Source: Lycium barbarum
Lineage: Eukaryota > Streptophyta > Magnoliopsida > Solanales > Solanaceae
DNA length: 64,000 nt
Assembly (NCBI RefSeq): GCF_019175385.1
Contig: NC_083345.1
Span: 126,049,657-126,113,656, forward strand
Direction: 5' to 3'
Numbering within the stretch: position 1 is the stretch's first letter; every line of letters begins with the position of its first letter. Below, piece after piece: positions 32,071-44,503 of the stretch. The notes below the pieces were generated by a model, which did not search any database, had not been told where the DNA came from, and worked only from the letters and a program-made list of their open reading frames with translations. Made by a program: the position numbers and the translations under genes.

Positions 32071-35000
32071 TGTAACGACCCGTTTGGTCGTTATTGTGTT
32101 TTTTTACCCTTTTTCCCCTAGCTTGTTAGAGCGTGTTTGACTCGTGGGGATGGATAGCACAGTTCCCGAGGTGATAGGGATTGGTTTGAGGAGTTTATAA
32201 GCCCTTAAGTTGAATAAGCAAAAAAGTGTTGACCAATAGTTGACTTTTAGGTAGTTGTGTTCTTTTGTGAGTTTCGTTGGTTCCATTAGATCCGGATGGT
32301 TGATTATGAGGTGTTAGGGTATAGTTTGTTCGGTTCCCGAGGCACTCGGGGGTGTTTTGGGCTATTGGATGGAAACCTTGTTTTGGGGGTTCCGGGTTGA
32401 CCGGGTCAAGATTACCTATTTTGGGAATTTTGGGTGTGCGGGTGAGTTCGTTGCATGTTTTTGCATATGGTTGTATGTCCAGTTGTATCCGTGAGGTCTC
32501 GGATGGATGTCGGGATTTTTGGTTGAAACGTGGTGAAGACTAGATTTTCTGATGTCTCGCCTCTGCGAGAGTGTTTTTGCCTCTACCGGTCCGCCCAAGC
32601 TGGACTTGGCTCGCAGACACGATTGTTGTGTCATTTAATGAGGTCCGCCTCAGCAGACTGTTATCCACCGAGGCAGGATGACATAAGCGGAATTGTATCC
32701 GCAGGAGCGAAGATTGTTGAATCAGAAAGCTTTTTATTTCCTATTTCGAACCCCCATTCAAAAAGTTGAAACCCTAAAGAGTTTTGGAGGCAATTTGAGG
32801 AGCTTTAAAGTTGAATCATCTTCGAGTAAATTCCCCTGACCTTGATTTATGTTTATTTACTTTTTAAGTTAGAATCTACGATGAAATTAATGGGATTAGT
32901 TGGGGAAGATGGGTTTACAAACCCAATGTTAATGTTTGAATCTTAAGTTATGAATATGGGTTTATTTGGTGAATATTGTTTTCATAAACATGGGAACTAG
33001 TGAATTAGTAGATTATGGGAAGCTTGAATCTCTATTCTGTTTAAGAAATTGTTTAAAGGAAGCTAGGGTTTTATCTTAAATTGGGGTTTTTCGATCAAAT
33101 GTTGAAATTGATCATTAATTGAGTTTATTCAGCAATTGGGGAATTGTACTAAGCTTCTTGAACGTTGGGTTACTGTTTTTAATTTTGAAATCCCCATTTT
33201 ACCCTTATGGGCTCGATTTCCTCTTTTGAAGTCTAATCTTCGATTCGAATAAGCCTATAGAAATATGGGTATCATTGGTATTTTTTTCTAACTTAGATTA
33301 TGATATTCACTATACTTCGGTTATTCGAAAGCTCCTCGGAAGGGCAAAGCTCACGTTTGATTGTTCATGGTCCCAGCTCCGCATTGAGGTAGGTTACAAC
33401 TTACTTTAGTTAGACTTTGATTAGTGAAATGTATGTATGCATAGAATTGACGGGAGAAAGCATGATTAGGCCTCCACACATGATGTTGGGATGGATATAC
33501 ATTTAGGTTGGTATGACTTCTGATTATGTGGGTTGGTCGCTGTTATTTTATGCATTGTGACATATGGTGTGCTTGTTTATGTGGTTGGAGTGCTGTGATG
33601 TGATAGATTCACTATGGTGATTGAAAGTTGATGTTGATTCCATTTCCATGGTTGTTGTGATTTATGCAAGACTTGATATGGCGCTTCTGGTGCTTTATGA
33701 TTTCCATAGCATATTCATTGGCACTAATCTAATTGATTTCTCATTTTTGCATTCATACATTCATGCATGATGGAAATGTAGTGGCAAATAGTTTGATGAA
33801 AGAATCGTGGAACAATTGATGGAAAAAAGTTATGGAAATGTTTGAAAAGAGAGTGAAAGATGAGACTCACCTCTAGGCTTTGTGCGGAGTGGCTGGTTTG
33901 TGAAAGTCACCTCTGGGATTTGTGTGGAGTGGCTAGTATTGTGAAAATCATCTTTGGGATTTGTGCGGAGTGACTGGTACATGGATGTCATGGATCCCCT
34001 GCAGGTCATGACTGCCGAGACGTCGATATTTCGTCCGGAACATGTATATACAGATTGAGATATTAGCCATTGCATTGCATGACACCCATTTCATTGCATT
34101 GAATACATCATTATCACATTTTACATAGATTGACTGGATTTGTTAGTTGTATTTGTGAATGTGGTTACTATGAGGTAATATTGGAAACTTGGCAGACTTG
34201 TGTTTAGATGCTTCACCTTAGGCGATGATTCAGTTATTTGATATTATGTGACTTGAGTGGTTATTATGTGCCTATCTGTTTATCTTGTTGATTTTGTGCC
34301 TTACATGCGTAAACTAATCTTAGTCGGCCTATGATGCTTACCAATACTTGTTATTTGTACTGATGCTACCTTGCTCGATTCTTTTTTGAGTGCAGAGTTT
34401 GTTACATATTCCACATCAGGCCCTCATGTGTGAGTTTCATGATGCAGTCAGTTGGAGTTTTCAGGATGAGCCATGTTCCGATCCGCTACCCGAAAAACTC
34501 TTCTATCATGATATATGTCCCTTGTATTCGAGACAAAATTGTTCAGACTTGATGTATTTCTACTATTCAGACTTATGCGCTTACTTAGTAGCTCTTGTAC
34601 TGCGACTTGACCAGATTCCTTGGGTAGTATTTGTATTTCCGTACTTATTTACTTTAATAGTCTTGTGAAGCCCGTGCTAAGTCCAGGCCCAAGATCTAGG
34701 CTGATAATTCCACAATAGTTTAAATTAGAAAAGAGATAATTTAATATATGGTAAGCAAATATAGTTGGATGTATTTAAAATACTTTTTAAAATAAAAAAA
34801 ATAAAAATGGCTATAAGAGTTTGACCATTTAGTTTTGTTTTTCTTCACAATTGTTCCGAAAAAATTCTACTCGCTCCGTTTCTATTTAAGTGTCTTAGTT
34901 TGACTGTGCACAAGGTTTAAAAAATAAAAAAAAACTTTTGAATTTTGTTGTCTTAAACTTGAAACGTAGAATTTTGGAATTGAAAAACTTATTTAAATAT

Positions 35001-36688
35001 AGAAAGATGCATTCTTTTTTGGACAACCCACAAAAAAAAAGCGCTTAAATTAGGACGAAGGGTATATTATTTCAGCTAAGATTTCGATATATAGAATGAT
35101 CCTTTTATTTCTCATCACAGATTCTTGCTTTATTTTCTTAAAAGAATCTCATATCACCGTAAAATTCGATGTTTATCTAAACTAAAACGATTAAAGAGTT
35201 AGAAAAGACAAATAACAAAATTAAACTTCAAAAGTTACAAAATTGTTAAAAAGTTAAAAGTAATTAAAAATAAAAATGCAAAGATGGGATTAAGGAGCTG
35301 CCCACTTATTAGACACAGTTACATCCCTTTCCGTTTTATTCTCCTCCACCCCTAACTTAATTAAGCAAATTGAATGAAATGTAAAGTTCTTTTTCTTTTA
35401 TTTTCAGAGATCTTGATATAATAATTCTTAAAAAGTTTGATACCGTAATATACTTCAGTGCAAAATCTAAAAAACAAAAAAAAGTTGCTAGAAGGACTTG
35501 TGGTTTACATATGCGCGATTAGTAACAACCATGTTTTATGAACTATCCGATTCAAGAAAAAAAGTATCAAATTATACATTCTACATTTTTTCTTTTGTTG
35601 AGGAATTAGTGAACTTACTTATAAATAAGACAAAATTTAAAATTTAAGAAATTGATACTTTATACTGATGTTAGTATATCTTAATTCAAATTAAATCATA
35701 TATATCTAAAATATGAAAAGTAACTATTTTTCTTAATTTAAACTTTCTTTTTTCTTTCAAAAAATGCATGTGAGAAAATAACATTTCCCCCCTTTTTTTC
35801 TTGAAGTCTAAATGGAATAATAATTTGTAAACTTTTCGTCAATAATAATATTATAAATCTGCTATTAGTCTCGATAAAGTTAGGATCAACTAAATTTAAA
35901 TAATTAAATCATGTCTCAATACAACAACGTACCTAATTTTTTTTATTTGTTCTCGCTTTTATTTTTCTAAAGGATCGATTTTTTTTTTCCTATTATGTTA
36001 AAATATCCTACCTAAATTTATATTTTCAAAATAAAAGATTAGATCAAGAGAAATTTAATTATAATATTAGAATTTATAAAGTGAAAATATCATTTAAAGA
36101 CTTCTCTCTCAATACCAAATGAGGTCTTCAAAGTTATTAATATCATAGAGTTTTTGTCTTTGTGGATATTTATTTCTTTTAGATGACATCATCATCATTC
36201 ACAACTTTTTAAGCATTTTAAACAGTCTTAAACTTTTTTATATTTACCTAATTGAAAGTGACAACCTAAGTAATAAAGGAATAAAATAGGGCTAAATATA
36301 TGACACAAAAACAGTCAGGTACATACTTCACCTACAAAAAGTTGAACTAAGGGGCCATGTAATTACCAAAAAAGTTTGGAAGTGTTTTGATTTATTTGGA
36401 ACATACTTTGGTATATCATGCAATAAAAAGCAAGTACGAGGCCAAATTTGGAAGAGCCCTTATTTTGATTAACAAGATGCTCAACTAAATAGTTGAGATA
36501 CAACTAAGAACTGCAAAAATAAATGGATTGCCCCTCGTTATATATAGTAATATGTCATGGAGACTGCTTAGAAAGTTATGTTTCTTTTGGTATGCTTAAT
36601 TTAAATGTTGAATAAGGGAAGCGTTCGCCACCGGGGGGCCAAGCAGTTAGCGTGAGTGCCCGCTCGACCCACGAGTTGGATCGTGACA
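32071..36688 (+). mobile_element. long solo LTR, unit 3 (most complete copy)
   Basis: It begins TGTAACGACCCG and ends GGATCGTGACA. Flanks are GCTGG (32066-32070) and GCTAG (36689-36693), a target-site duplication with one change. At 4.6 kb it is long for one LTR because a Stowaway-like MITE (34868-35065) and AT-rich DNA are nested in its right half. No coding remnants of an internal region were recognised. Confidence 0.68.
34868..35065. mobile_element. Stowaway-like MITE nested in the unit 3 LTR
   Basis: Orthologous to the elements at 9090-9289 and 22872-23063, with the same inverted ends. Confidence 0.7.
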
Positions 36689-37257
36689 GCTAGATGGATA
36701 ACCTTAAACAGAGAGAAATTTGTCGATTTATGCATGAGCAGCCCTTAGCAAAATTATCATGTGATGTTGAAATCTACAGGTAACCCATCAATAGCAGGGT
36801 TGAAATTTAGTTAATTAGGTTCTATGTGATAATCATAGTCTCTAAAGTCCTAGTTAGTGAGATCTAAATTATATTCAAAATATCTTCGAGATTTTTGGAA
36901 GAAAAGACTAACATACGTCCACCTTGAATCAAAGTGTCTCCATTGCTATATTATTGTAATAGGCAACTAACTAAGAAAACATTCACAACGTAATGACATC
37001 GAGAAATTAAATAATCCACCAGCAAACTAATTCACCCATAATTTCAAAATATAACCAACTCCATTTCTCATGTTTTGATGATGGGAGCATGATGAATATT
37101 TTGATGTAAGATATTTCAAACACAATCAAAATGTTTATAAATAGTACTATCATTTAGCAGCCAGCATGCAGAGCATCAAACAGTTACTCAAGAAGATAAA
37201 TGCTTTAAAGAAACAAAGAAAGTTGATTGTTTGTTAGGAAAATATGGGACTCCTAAA

Positions 37258-37768
37258 TGTTAGAACAAGGATGATAATAATAAAAGAAATCCAAAATAAA
37301 CTTGCTTGGCTTAGAGGCACGTTAAGACGTTTCTTGAAGATAGTTGGAGTCTCTCCCACGAGCAAACGGAAGAATAAATAACAACTCTATCTTCGGGATT
37401 CAACTAAGCCACAACAAGTAGCATTCAAGAAAGTTGCTCTTCTATTCTTGAATTGGTGATTTCATCTTTTGATCAATGTCTCTTTAAAGTTATTAGGGGA
37501 AATTGTTTTCTTGAAGTGCTTGCCTTTTCCAAAAGAATGAAGCACTATTTATAGGATAAAAATTACATAACATAAAAGTTTTCATTAAATAGGATTTAAA
37601 ATAGGTTCATGAATTTTTCTTAAAATACATGCAACTTTCATGTAACTTTCAAGAATCTAAAACGTAAAATACTAAATGAAGAATGTATCTTCAAATTCAC
37701 ATTCATTTAGTTTGGAAAACTTTTATCAGATGAAATGTTTCAAAATTAATTAAAACATTAACTTAACA
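37258..37768. mobile_element. solo LTR, only in unit 3
   Basis: It begins TGTTAGAACA and ends TTAACTTAACA (TG...CA), flanked by a perfect 5-bp direct repeat CTAAA (37253-37257, 37769-37773). Unit 1 has the empty site CCTAAATAGGAAGTC (about 11465). Length 511 bp. There is no internal region, so it arose by insertion followed by LTR-LTR recombination. Confidence 0.92.
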
Positions 37769-37818
37769 CTAAATAGGAAGTCAAACACATCTGCGCAACA
37801 CAAAGTTATCCTACAGTC

Positions 37819-37959
37819 TTAAAAATTGACATTATAGGGGTAAATCCCTGCTATGGGATCAAGCATGTTGGCTACAGAGAGGCCCACATGGTTGCATATG
37901 CAATGTTCAAATTTTCCAACAACCTTGACCAAGAAAGGTTCATCTACCAATACAGAGAT
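37819..37959 (-). pseudogene. unidentified exon-like fragment, unit 3 copy
   Basis: A minus-strand frame of 46 residues begins directly after a CAG acceptor-like site and contains VDEPFLVKVVGKFEH and NHVGLSVANMLDP before its stop. It looks like a terminal exon, but I cannot name the family, and frames upstream of it carry stops. The equivalent DNA is deleted in unit 2 and internally shortened in unit 1, so it is not under strong constraint in the array. Confidence 0.4.
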
Positions 37960-39742
37960 CTGCCAGCTGAAGCTCTAGGACTTTTACGCATGGATAAAAT
38001 AAGCCTTTCATAATATTTCAGGATCAGGCCAGCAAAGCATATATGCAAGGTGGTATTTTGAACCACCTTAGATGGATAAGTTCCGGCTGGTCAAGCTGGA
38101 TCTTGACTTAGTTGTGAACAATATTTTGGTGCTCTATTATGTTATGTTGTAGCTGAGAATAATTCATAAGCTATTTCTGATAGTTGTAGGCTATAATGTA
38201 CATGTTTCTTGCCTTAGTATAGTTTCCTGATACTAGGAATCTAGGATAGAAGAGGTAAGGTTTATGCCTTCCTCCTTGCATTGCAATTCTGTTGGTTTTC
38301 AATTAACAAGGTAGGGGTTTATGTCAAACCCTGGCCTCCAGCACTACAGGAGATGAAAACCTAGGTGAGTAGTTTATTGAAAAAAAATACATTTTTATAG
38401 GTAAAAAGGGTCAAATTTTCCCTTGTACGGTTTGCAATTGGGCAACTTGATGCATCATTAATTTGTAATATAGTACCCCCGATATCGGGAAAAGTCTCAT
38501 ATTTTTCCTTCGACCCCTCACCGAGCTCCAATTTGAGGGTTATTTTTAAATCATAGTCAGAAAATTGAGGGGTAAATTAAACCTTTTTTAAAGAATTTGG
38601 ACCCACCTAGCTAGCGTCTATTTCACGCTGGAGCAAATACGAGATTATTTGTTAACAATAAGATTATGAATGAGCAAAAATTATAAGAAATCGAACAATA
38701 CCGAATAGTACAAGTCCACACTAGTTCCACGATCTCTTTCATTTACTCATTCTTTGGTAATAAAATAGGTATAGGCAGAGGTACATAGAAGGCAGTGGGT
38801 AGGTGCACCCCTTGCCTCCGACTAACCCAATCATTTAGGGAAATATTTTTAGAATATATTTATGTTAAGTTCAAATTCATCGTTGCAAAGATTTTTGTAT
38901 GTAATAATACTGGCCCTGATTTAAAATTCCGAATTCACTTTATGCATAGGGAGCGACCCATCTACCCCCCAATGTGTAATGAACGTTATTAGAAATAATT
39001 ATAGCAGAACAATTCCCAGTGTAACTAGAAAATAACCAAGTTCATTGAATAATTTTGACGCACTATGATACAAAAAAAAAAAAAAAAAAAAAAAAAAGAG
39101 CAGCCCACATGAACCATATGCTTTTAACAGTTAAATTCGATTTTTTCTCTATTTGTTCCCTTACATGATACACGACCATCTAGATGGCTGATAGCGACTG
39201 ATTCTTATACTTTGCTTAATTAGTAGTATTAATTATTAGGTTAATGAACGGGCTAGAATTAATCTAGCCAAGACCCAAAAATGATCTTGGATAAAAGCCA
39301 CTCGTACTACCTTCAATATTTTATTTAGTTATATAGTTTAATCGACCAGACTTTTTCTTTTTATATGGATCCGTCGCTGTCACTGACTAGATTTTCAGAT
39401 ATACTTTAACTTTAATAAATCCTTCTTTTAAAATAAATTTCTAAAGGCAATTAGTAGACTAAATTGCACACATGAATGTTACATTTCCACAGTGTGGTTA
39501 CACGGGTCGTAACGTACATAAATTTTTATTTTGTGATTGCGGTTAATTAATATGAATTCTAACATTATTAAATTCCTTAACCATAATAGTTTATATGATT
39601 TCTTATTGATACTATGTGTGACTAAGTTTCAATCGAATTCCCAAGAGAGTGATCTTTTTAAAACCCTCAAATTTCTGAACATAGAAATAAATAACAGCTT
39701 CTATCGATCTATATATGCTGATGGTTTACGTTCTATTAGTGA

Positions 39743-40095
39743 GACAGCTAAAAAAAGGGAAAGTAGAGAATCTATTTTTTTTTTAAAAGTTACTAGACGC
39801 TTCTACTGATGTAAATGTTTGAAAAAGATATACTTTGTTGCAGTATTCTAACAGGCATTACTCAATATTAGTGAGAACGAGACAGAGAATGTGCAAAATT
39901 CAACGAATTATATACACGACAGCTAAAAAATGGGAAAGTAGAGAATCTTTTTTTTTTTTTTTTTAAAGTTACTAGAAGCTTCTACTGATGTAAATGTTCG
40001 AAAAAGATATACTTTGTTACAGTATTCTAACAGGCATTACTCAATATTGGTGAGAACGAGACAGAGAATGTGCAAAATTCAACGAATTATATACA
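39743..40095 (+). repeat. two-copy tandem repeat, period about 175 bp, unit 3
   Basis: The same tandem pair as in unit 2, with copies starting at 39743 and 39918. The duplication therefore happened before units 2 and 3 separated. Confidence 0.85.
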
Positions 40096-41679
40096 CACAG
40101 TGGGCAAGCAAAGAAAGTGAGTTGGCAAATGATAACGCGTAGAATGATAATTAAATTGTTTGACCATCTCATCTAATAGTAAAATTATTGATATTGTTTT
40201 TGAGACATATTAAAAAGGAAGAAGCGTGTTATATAAATTGGGATAGAAAAAGTACTTTATTTTATTTAATCATATTTCTTTAACATATTCTCTCACGTTC
40301 GGATTTGATTTTTTTAATGAGTCAAACACATGCAAATTCTTTATTGTATTAACTAACGGAGTTGCAAATATTCAAAATTATCATGATGGTCTTATTAAGA
40401 GTTGGGGCTAAGGTGGTGCATCACATCCTCAATTGTTCACTTGTTAATTAAGACAACATATTCCTGAGTTAGAAAATGGAAGTTGTCCCAATGCAACTTA
40501 ATTAGAAATGAGTAATGTTACACGTTATTAATTTCAGGATTGGTATTCTAATTTCCTGCTATATTCGTCATGCAAAATTAGGGAATGGTGACGACTGAAG
40601 AGTTAATGAGAATTAACTAGTTGAACGAAACACAGCCAAAATCGACAAGAATCCTATGATAGATTGAGTGGACTAAGAAATAATTAATTAATTCCGTACT
40701 AAAAGAGAGTCTTCTCCAGCACGTCCTTAGGAAGATAAAAGGCTTAATTAAGTATCATCATGTTGTTAATCTCTAAATTAGAAAATATTGTAATCAAATA
40801 GTTATTTGTAATGAATAACCGTGTTTAAGCAAGTGAAAATGCATCCATTAGATGACTATAGTGCCTAAAACACTAATTAAATTTGGACGGAGCAATTCGA
40901 GGAAAGAGAAAAAGAGATTTGAATGGTCAAGTATTTCTATAAAGTACTTTATATGTAGACTTTAAGTTTTATAAGTAAATAATTTATTATTCAATCAGAT
41001 TATCAAAAAGATATCTACAAGTAAGCCTATTTTATAATATAAAATTTCAAATTTTAAAAATTAGATATGTTGCTCAAACTCTTATACATTATATAAACTT
41101 AGATAACTAGAAAACGTTTGAATAGTGTCTTACACCTTAAAAATTGGGCGAATATCTTGAATCCAATAACTTTACTGTTATAAGCTCATGTTTGACTAAG
41201 TCAAGGCACGTGCATGTATAAACAAATACCCCTTTTCTTTTGGAGAGTACTCTCCACCATATATGTGTGAAATCAATTATTCCTCGTTTGGCTCTGTTAG
41301 TACGGGTCAATAGTTCAAAACTTTTATTACTTTGAGGAGGTGGGAATGTCCAGCTCTATTTTTGTTGTTTGAGGAGATTCAGTTTTATGTTGCCCTCCTT
41401 ATTTGTGTATTCACTTTCTGGATATTTATTTCCAGAATAGGGGTCGATGTCAAATTCTCCACACGTAGGTGGATTGAATAAAAAAAAGTTCACTACCCTT
41501 TTATTCCCATCTTCCATTTGATGTGACTTTATCATTGAGAAAACATGAACCTTTTTTTGATATTTGACATTTCCCATCTTCCTAAGTTTGAAGAATACTT
41601 TTGGTGTTTGTTAAAATATTCTTTTATCTTTTTAAACTTCGTGCTCAATTAAATATTACCATATACTCCATCTGCGCTC

Positions 41680-41706
41680 TCCCCCTCCCCACCCCCCCTT
41701 CTCCCG
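41680..41706. promoter_or_regulatory. C-rich tract upstream of bHLH copy 3
   Basis: Interrupted C runs (CCCCCTCCCCACCCCCC) lie about 470-490 bp upstream of the ATG. This is the weakest of the three tracts. Confidence 0.5.
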
Positions 41707-41954
41707 GTTTATGTGAGGCATTTGATTGGACGATATTTTAAGGAAAAATGATCTTTTTATTTTTATTTTTAAAACTTGAGGTCTAGAACATGTCACAAAT
41801 ATTTGTGTGATTACAAATAATCTAATTAAGCAAAAAATAAAAAGTTTAAAGTTAAAAAGATATAACTCTTTTAAGGACTAAGTAAAAAAATATCACACGA
41901 AAAAATAGAATATTAACTTGGAAAGGAAAGGGGGAAAAAAAAGAGTCCAAAAAC

Positions 41955-42172
41955 CACGTGAAATGGTGCCAAGCCTTTGATGCACATGCGCGAACATATT
42001 GATACGAAAGGAATCTGTACGGCTCTACATTTGCTAATATAAAAAAGCCTTGTACGGCTCTACATCTGCTAATATAAAAAAGCCAAAACTCTCTGCGAGT
42101 ATTAAGGCTCAACACTAATCTCTCTCTTCATCAAATAGAACTACTAAAATAAATTAGTAGTAGTAGCCGAAA
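41955..42172 (+). promoter_or_regulatory. promoter/5' leader of bHLH copy 3, G-box and duplicated TATA segment
   Basis: A CACGTG G-box lies at 41955-41960. A 35-bp segment beginning TGTACGGCTCTACAT and containing CTAATATAAAAAAGCC is present twice in tandem (42016-42050 and 42051-42085). Copy 3 therefore has two TATA-like boxes 35 bp apart. Copy 1 has one, and copy 2 has one and a half. Confidence 0.6.
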
Positions 42173-44197
42173 ATGGAAAATATATTTTCTACTTCATCAA
42201 CTACTTCACAGCCAAACACACTTCAAAAACTCCTTCAATATATAATCCATAGTCGTCAAGAATGGTGGATTTATTCCATCTTCTGGAAAGCATCCAAAGA
42301 TGTCAATAACCGTCTTATCTTTTCTTGGGGCGATGGCCATTTTCGTGGAACTAAAGACACAGCTTCCGCGAAAATAGGCCATCGCCAGTACCATCAGCAT
42401 CAGAAGAAATTTGGCTTCGATGTAATTGATGATACCAGTAATGATAATGTTACAGATTCGGAGTGGTTTTATATGTTATCTATGACACAGTGTTTCGTGG
42501 CTGAGGATGGACTCGTCGTACGAGCTTATACCTCGGCCAGCTCACACGTGTGGCTGGCTAATTATTATGAATTACAGCTTTATAATTGTGAGAGAGCTAA
42601 AGAAGCTGATTTGCATGGAATTCGTACGATTGTGTGTATTGCTACTCCTGGTGGTGTTGTTGAATTGGGTTCTTCTGATGTTATTCAAGAAAATTGGGAA
42701 TTTGTTCAGCTCATTAGGTCTCTATTTGGATCAAACAATAACGTGAGTACGACTTCTCATCCACCTATCAATCAAGGTATTTCCAGCTTTGATTCTATTT
42801 CTGTTGAATTGTGTGATTGTTTCTTGTCCTCTCTTCTTTTCAATTTGTGATATAGTTTGAATCGAAATGAAATTTAAGAAAGAATTAAGTTTTTTGAAGC
42901 TTGTAACATTAAACATAACATATGTGCAGTTATAAAAGTTGAGAACTTGTTCAGCTCATTAGGTCTCTATTTGGATCATATAATAACATGAATACGACTA
43001 CTCATCTACCCATGAACCAAGTATATATTTGGAGCCTTAATTTGGTTTATGTTGAATCGTGTGACTATTCATCTGATAGTGTCTAAACATATGCCTCTTC
43101 AGTGAGTCTGATTCTTAAAATACACAATTTCTTCTAAAGGCTTAATTTGTTAAAGAAAATATACTTCTAGTTAATTATATTGCGGCTCACTGCCTCAACA
43201 TGTCTTTTCATGTGTTCACCTGATTCTTTTTCATGGCTAAACATGTAGAAATAATTTTTTTGTTTTTGTTTCCATTCTTTTTGGGTGGCAGTGAGGTTAG
43301 AGAAAAGATCTCTTATCGGCTCTAATACCATGTTGAATTATGTAATCATAGTTTCATCTATGAATTCAAACTGTTAGATAGTGCTTAATTTTGATTATTT
43401 AATTACATGATGACTGAGCAGTAACATCGGGAGATCACCAGAAGGTTGGAAAACGTGGATCACCTTGGCAAGAAGCAGATGTTATAAAGCAAGAAATGGT
43501 TATAGGAAACTTAATATCAGATTCTGGCAATTCCGATTTCGAGAGCGAGTCCTCACCTATCAACAATGTTGTCAATCGGTCACGAAAGCGGGGAAAGAAG
43601 GGCGATTCAAGCAGTACAATAATAACAAGTCGAGAAACAACGATGGAAATTCACGTGGAGGCCGAGAGAAAAAGAAGGGAAAAATTGAACCATCGATTCT
43701 ACGCTCTACGAAGCGTTGTTCCGTATGTGTCCAAAATGGACAAAGCTTCATTGCTAGCAGACGCAGTTACTTATATCAATGAGCTCAAATCTAAAATCGA
43801 AGATCTAGAATCCAAATTAATCGAGCCCCAGAAAAAACCTATAATTATGGAGCAACACGATTCTTATAGTGTGTCTTCTGTTGTAACTGATCGAGCTAAC
43901 AATAATAAGTCATTATTACCGAGCAGCATTAACGGGGCACAAAATGGGATGGAAATTGAGGTGAAAATTATAGGATCGGAAGCCATGATTAGGGTTCAGT
44001 CTTTGGATGTGAATCATCCGTGTGCGAGATTGATGAACGTGATGAAAGAGCTGGAGTTTCAGATTTACCATGCAAGTGTTTCCAGTGTTAAAGACTTGAT
44101 GCTTCAAGATATCATGATTAGGGTTCCTGATGAGTTATCAAATGAAGCAGCCCTAAAATCCACCATAGTGACAATATTAAGTGTTGCTGAGAATTAG
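42173..44197 (+). CDS. bHLH14-like: bHLH14/MYC-like transcription factor, copy 3 (two exons)
   Basis: Exons 42173-42776 and 43422-44197 give 459 aa, with AAG|GTATTT as donor and AGCAG as acceptor in the same phase as copy 1. It has the complete bHLH-MYC N-terminal domain ([40 protein letters not shown]), the His-Glu-Arg DNA-contact set in [13 protein letters not shown], helix 2 [17 protein letters not shown], and the C-terminal ACT-like domain. GDGHF here keeps the glycine usual for this family, where copy 1 has Ser (GDSHF), so copy 3 looks closer to the ancestral form. By eye the 233-residue C-terminal part differs from copy 1 at 11 positions. The first half of the CAGCAG acceptor seen in copies 1 and 2 is GAG here, leaving one usable acceptor. 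Function is expected in jasmonate-type gene control, by family. Confidence 0.9.
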
Positions 44198-44503
44198 TAC
44201 TAAGCATATATTACTGCATACTGACTTGCTATCTATAGTATACCTATGATTATCCGTGTAATTCAATAATCAGGGACTCGTGTTAATTCCTTGATTCGTG
44301 TGTTTTCATATTTTCATTTCCCTAGCTAGTAGTTGTGGATGTAATATAGATCATATGTAGTAAGTTCATTAATTAAGGGAACTTCTTTATGCAGGATATA
44401 TATATATATAAAAAATTGCAGGACATACACCCCGTGGCATGCCTCATTGATAGGAAATCTATCTATCTTTTTCTCTCTGTTTTTGCCCTTTTTCATTTTT
44501 AAA

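Larger units (their letters stand above)
31732..44503 (+). repeat. tandem segmental duplication, unit 3 (3' end missing)
   Basis: Same order as units 1 and 2, but homology stops at about 44503, some 300 bp after the bHLH stop codon, so the 2.2-kb downstream part is absent. It holds a private solo LTR (37258-37768) and has the most complete LTR of the three. Just after the bHLH gene it contains about 120 bp (around 44270-44395) not present in units 1 and 2. Confidence 0.9.

Noticed and set aside
39537..39809. 90-codon frame with SFYRSIYADGLRSISETAKK
   Set aside because: The unit 2 copy has a stop in the middle (TTTCTTATAGATACT region) and a frameshift. No family match came to mind and the end runs into a T-run repeat.
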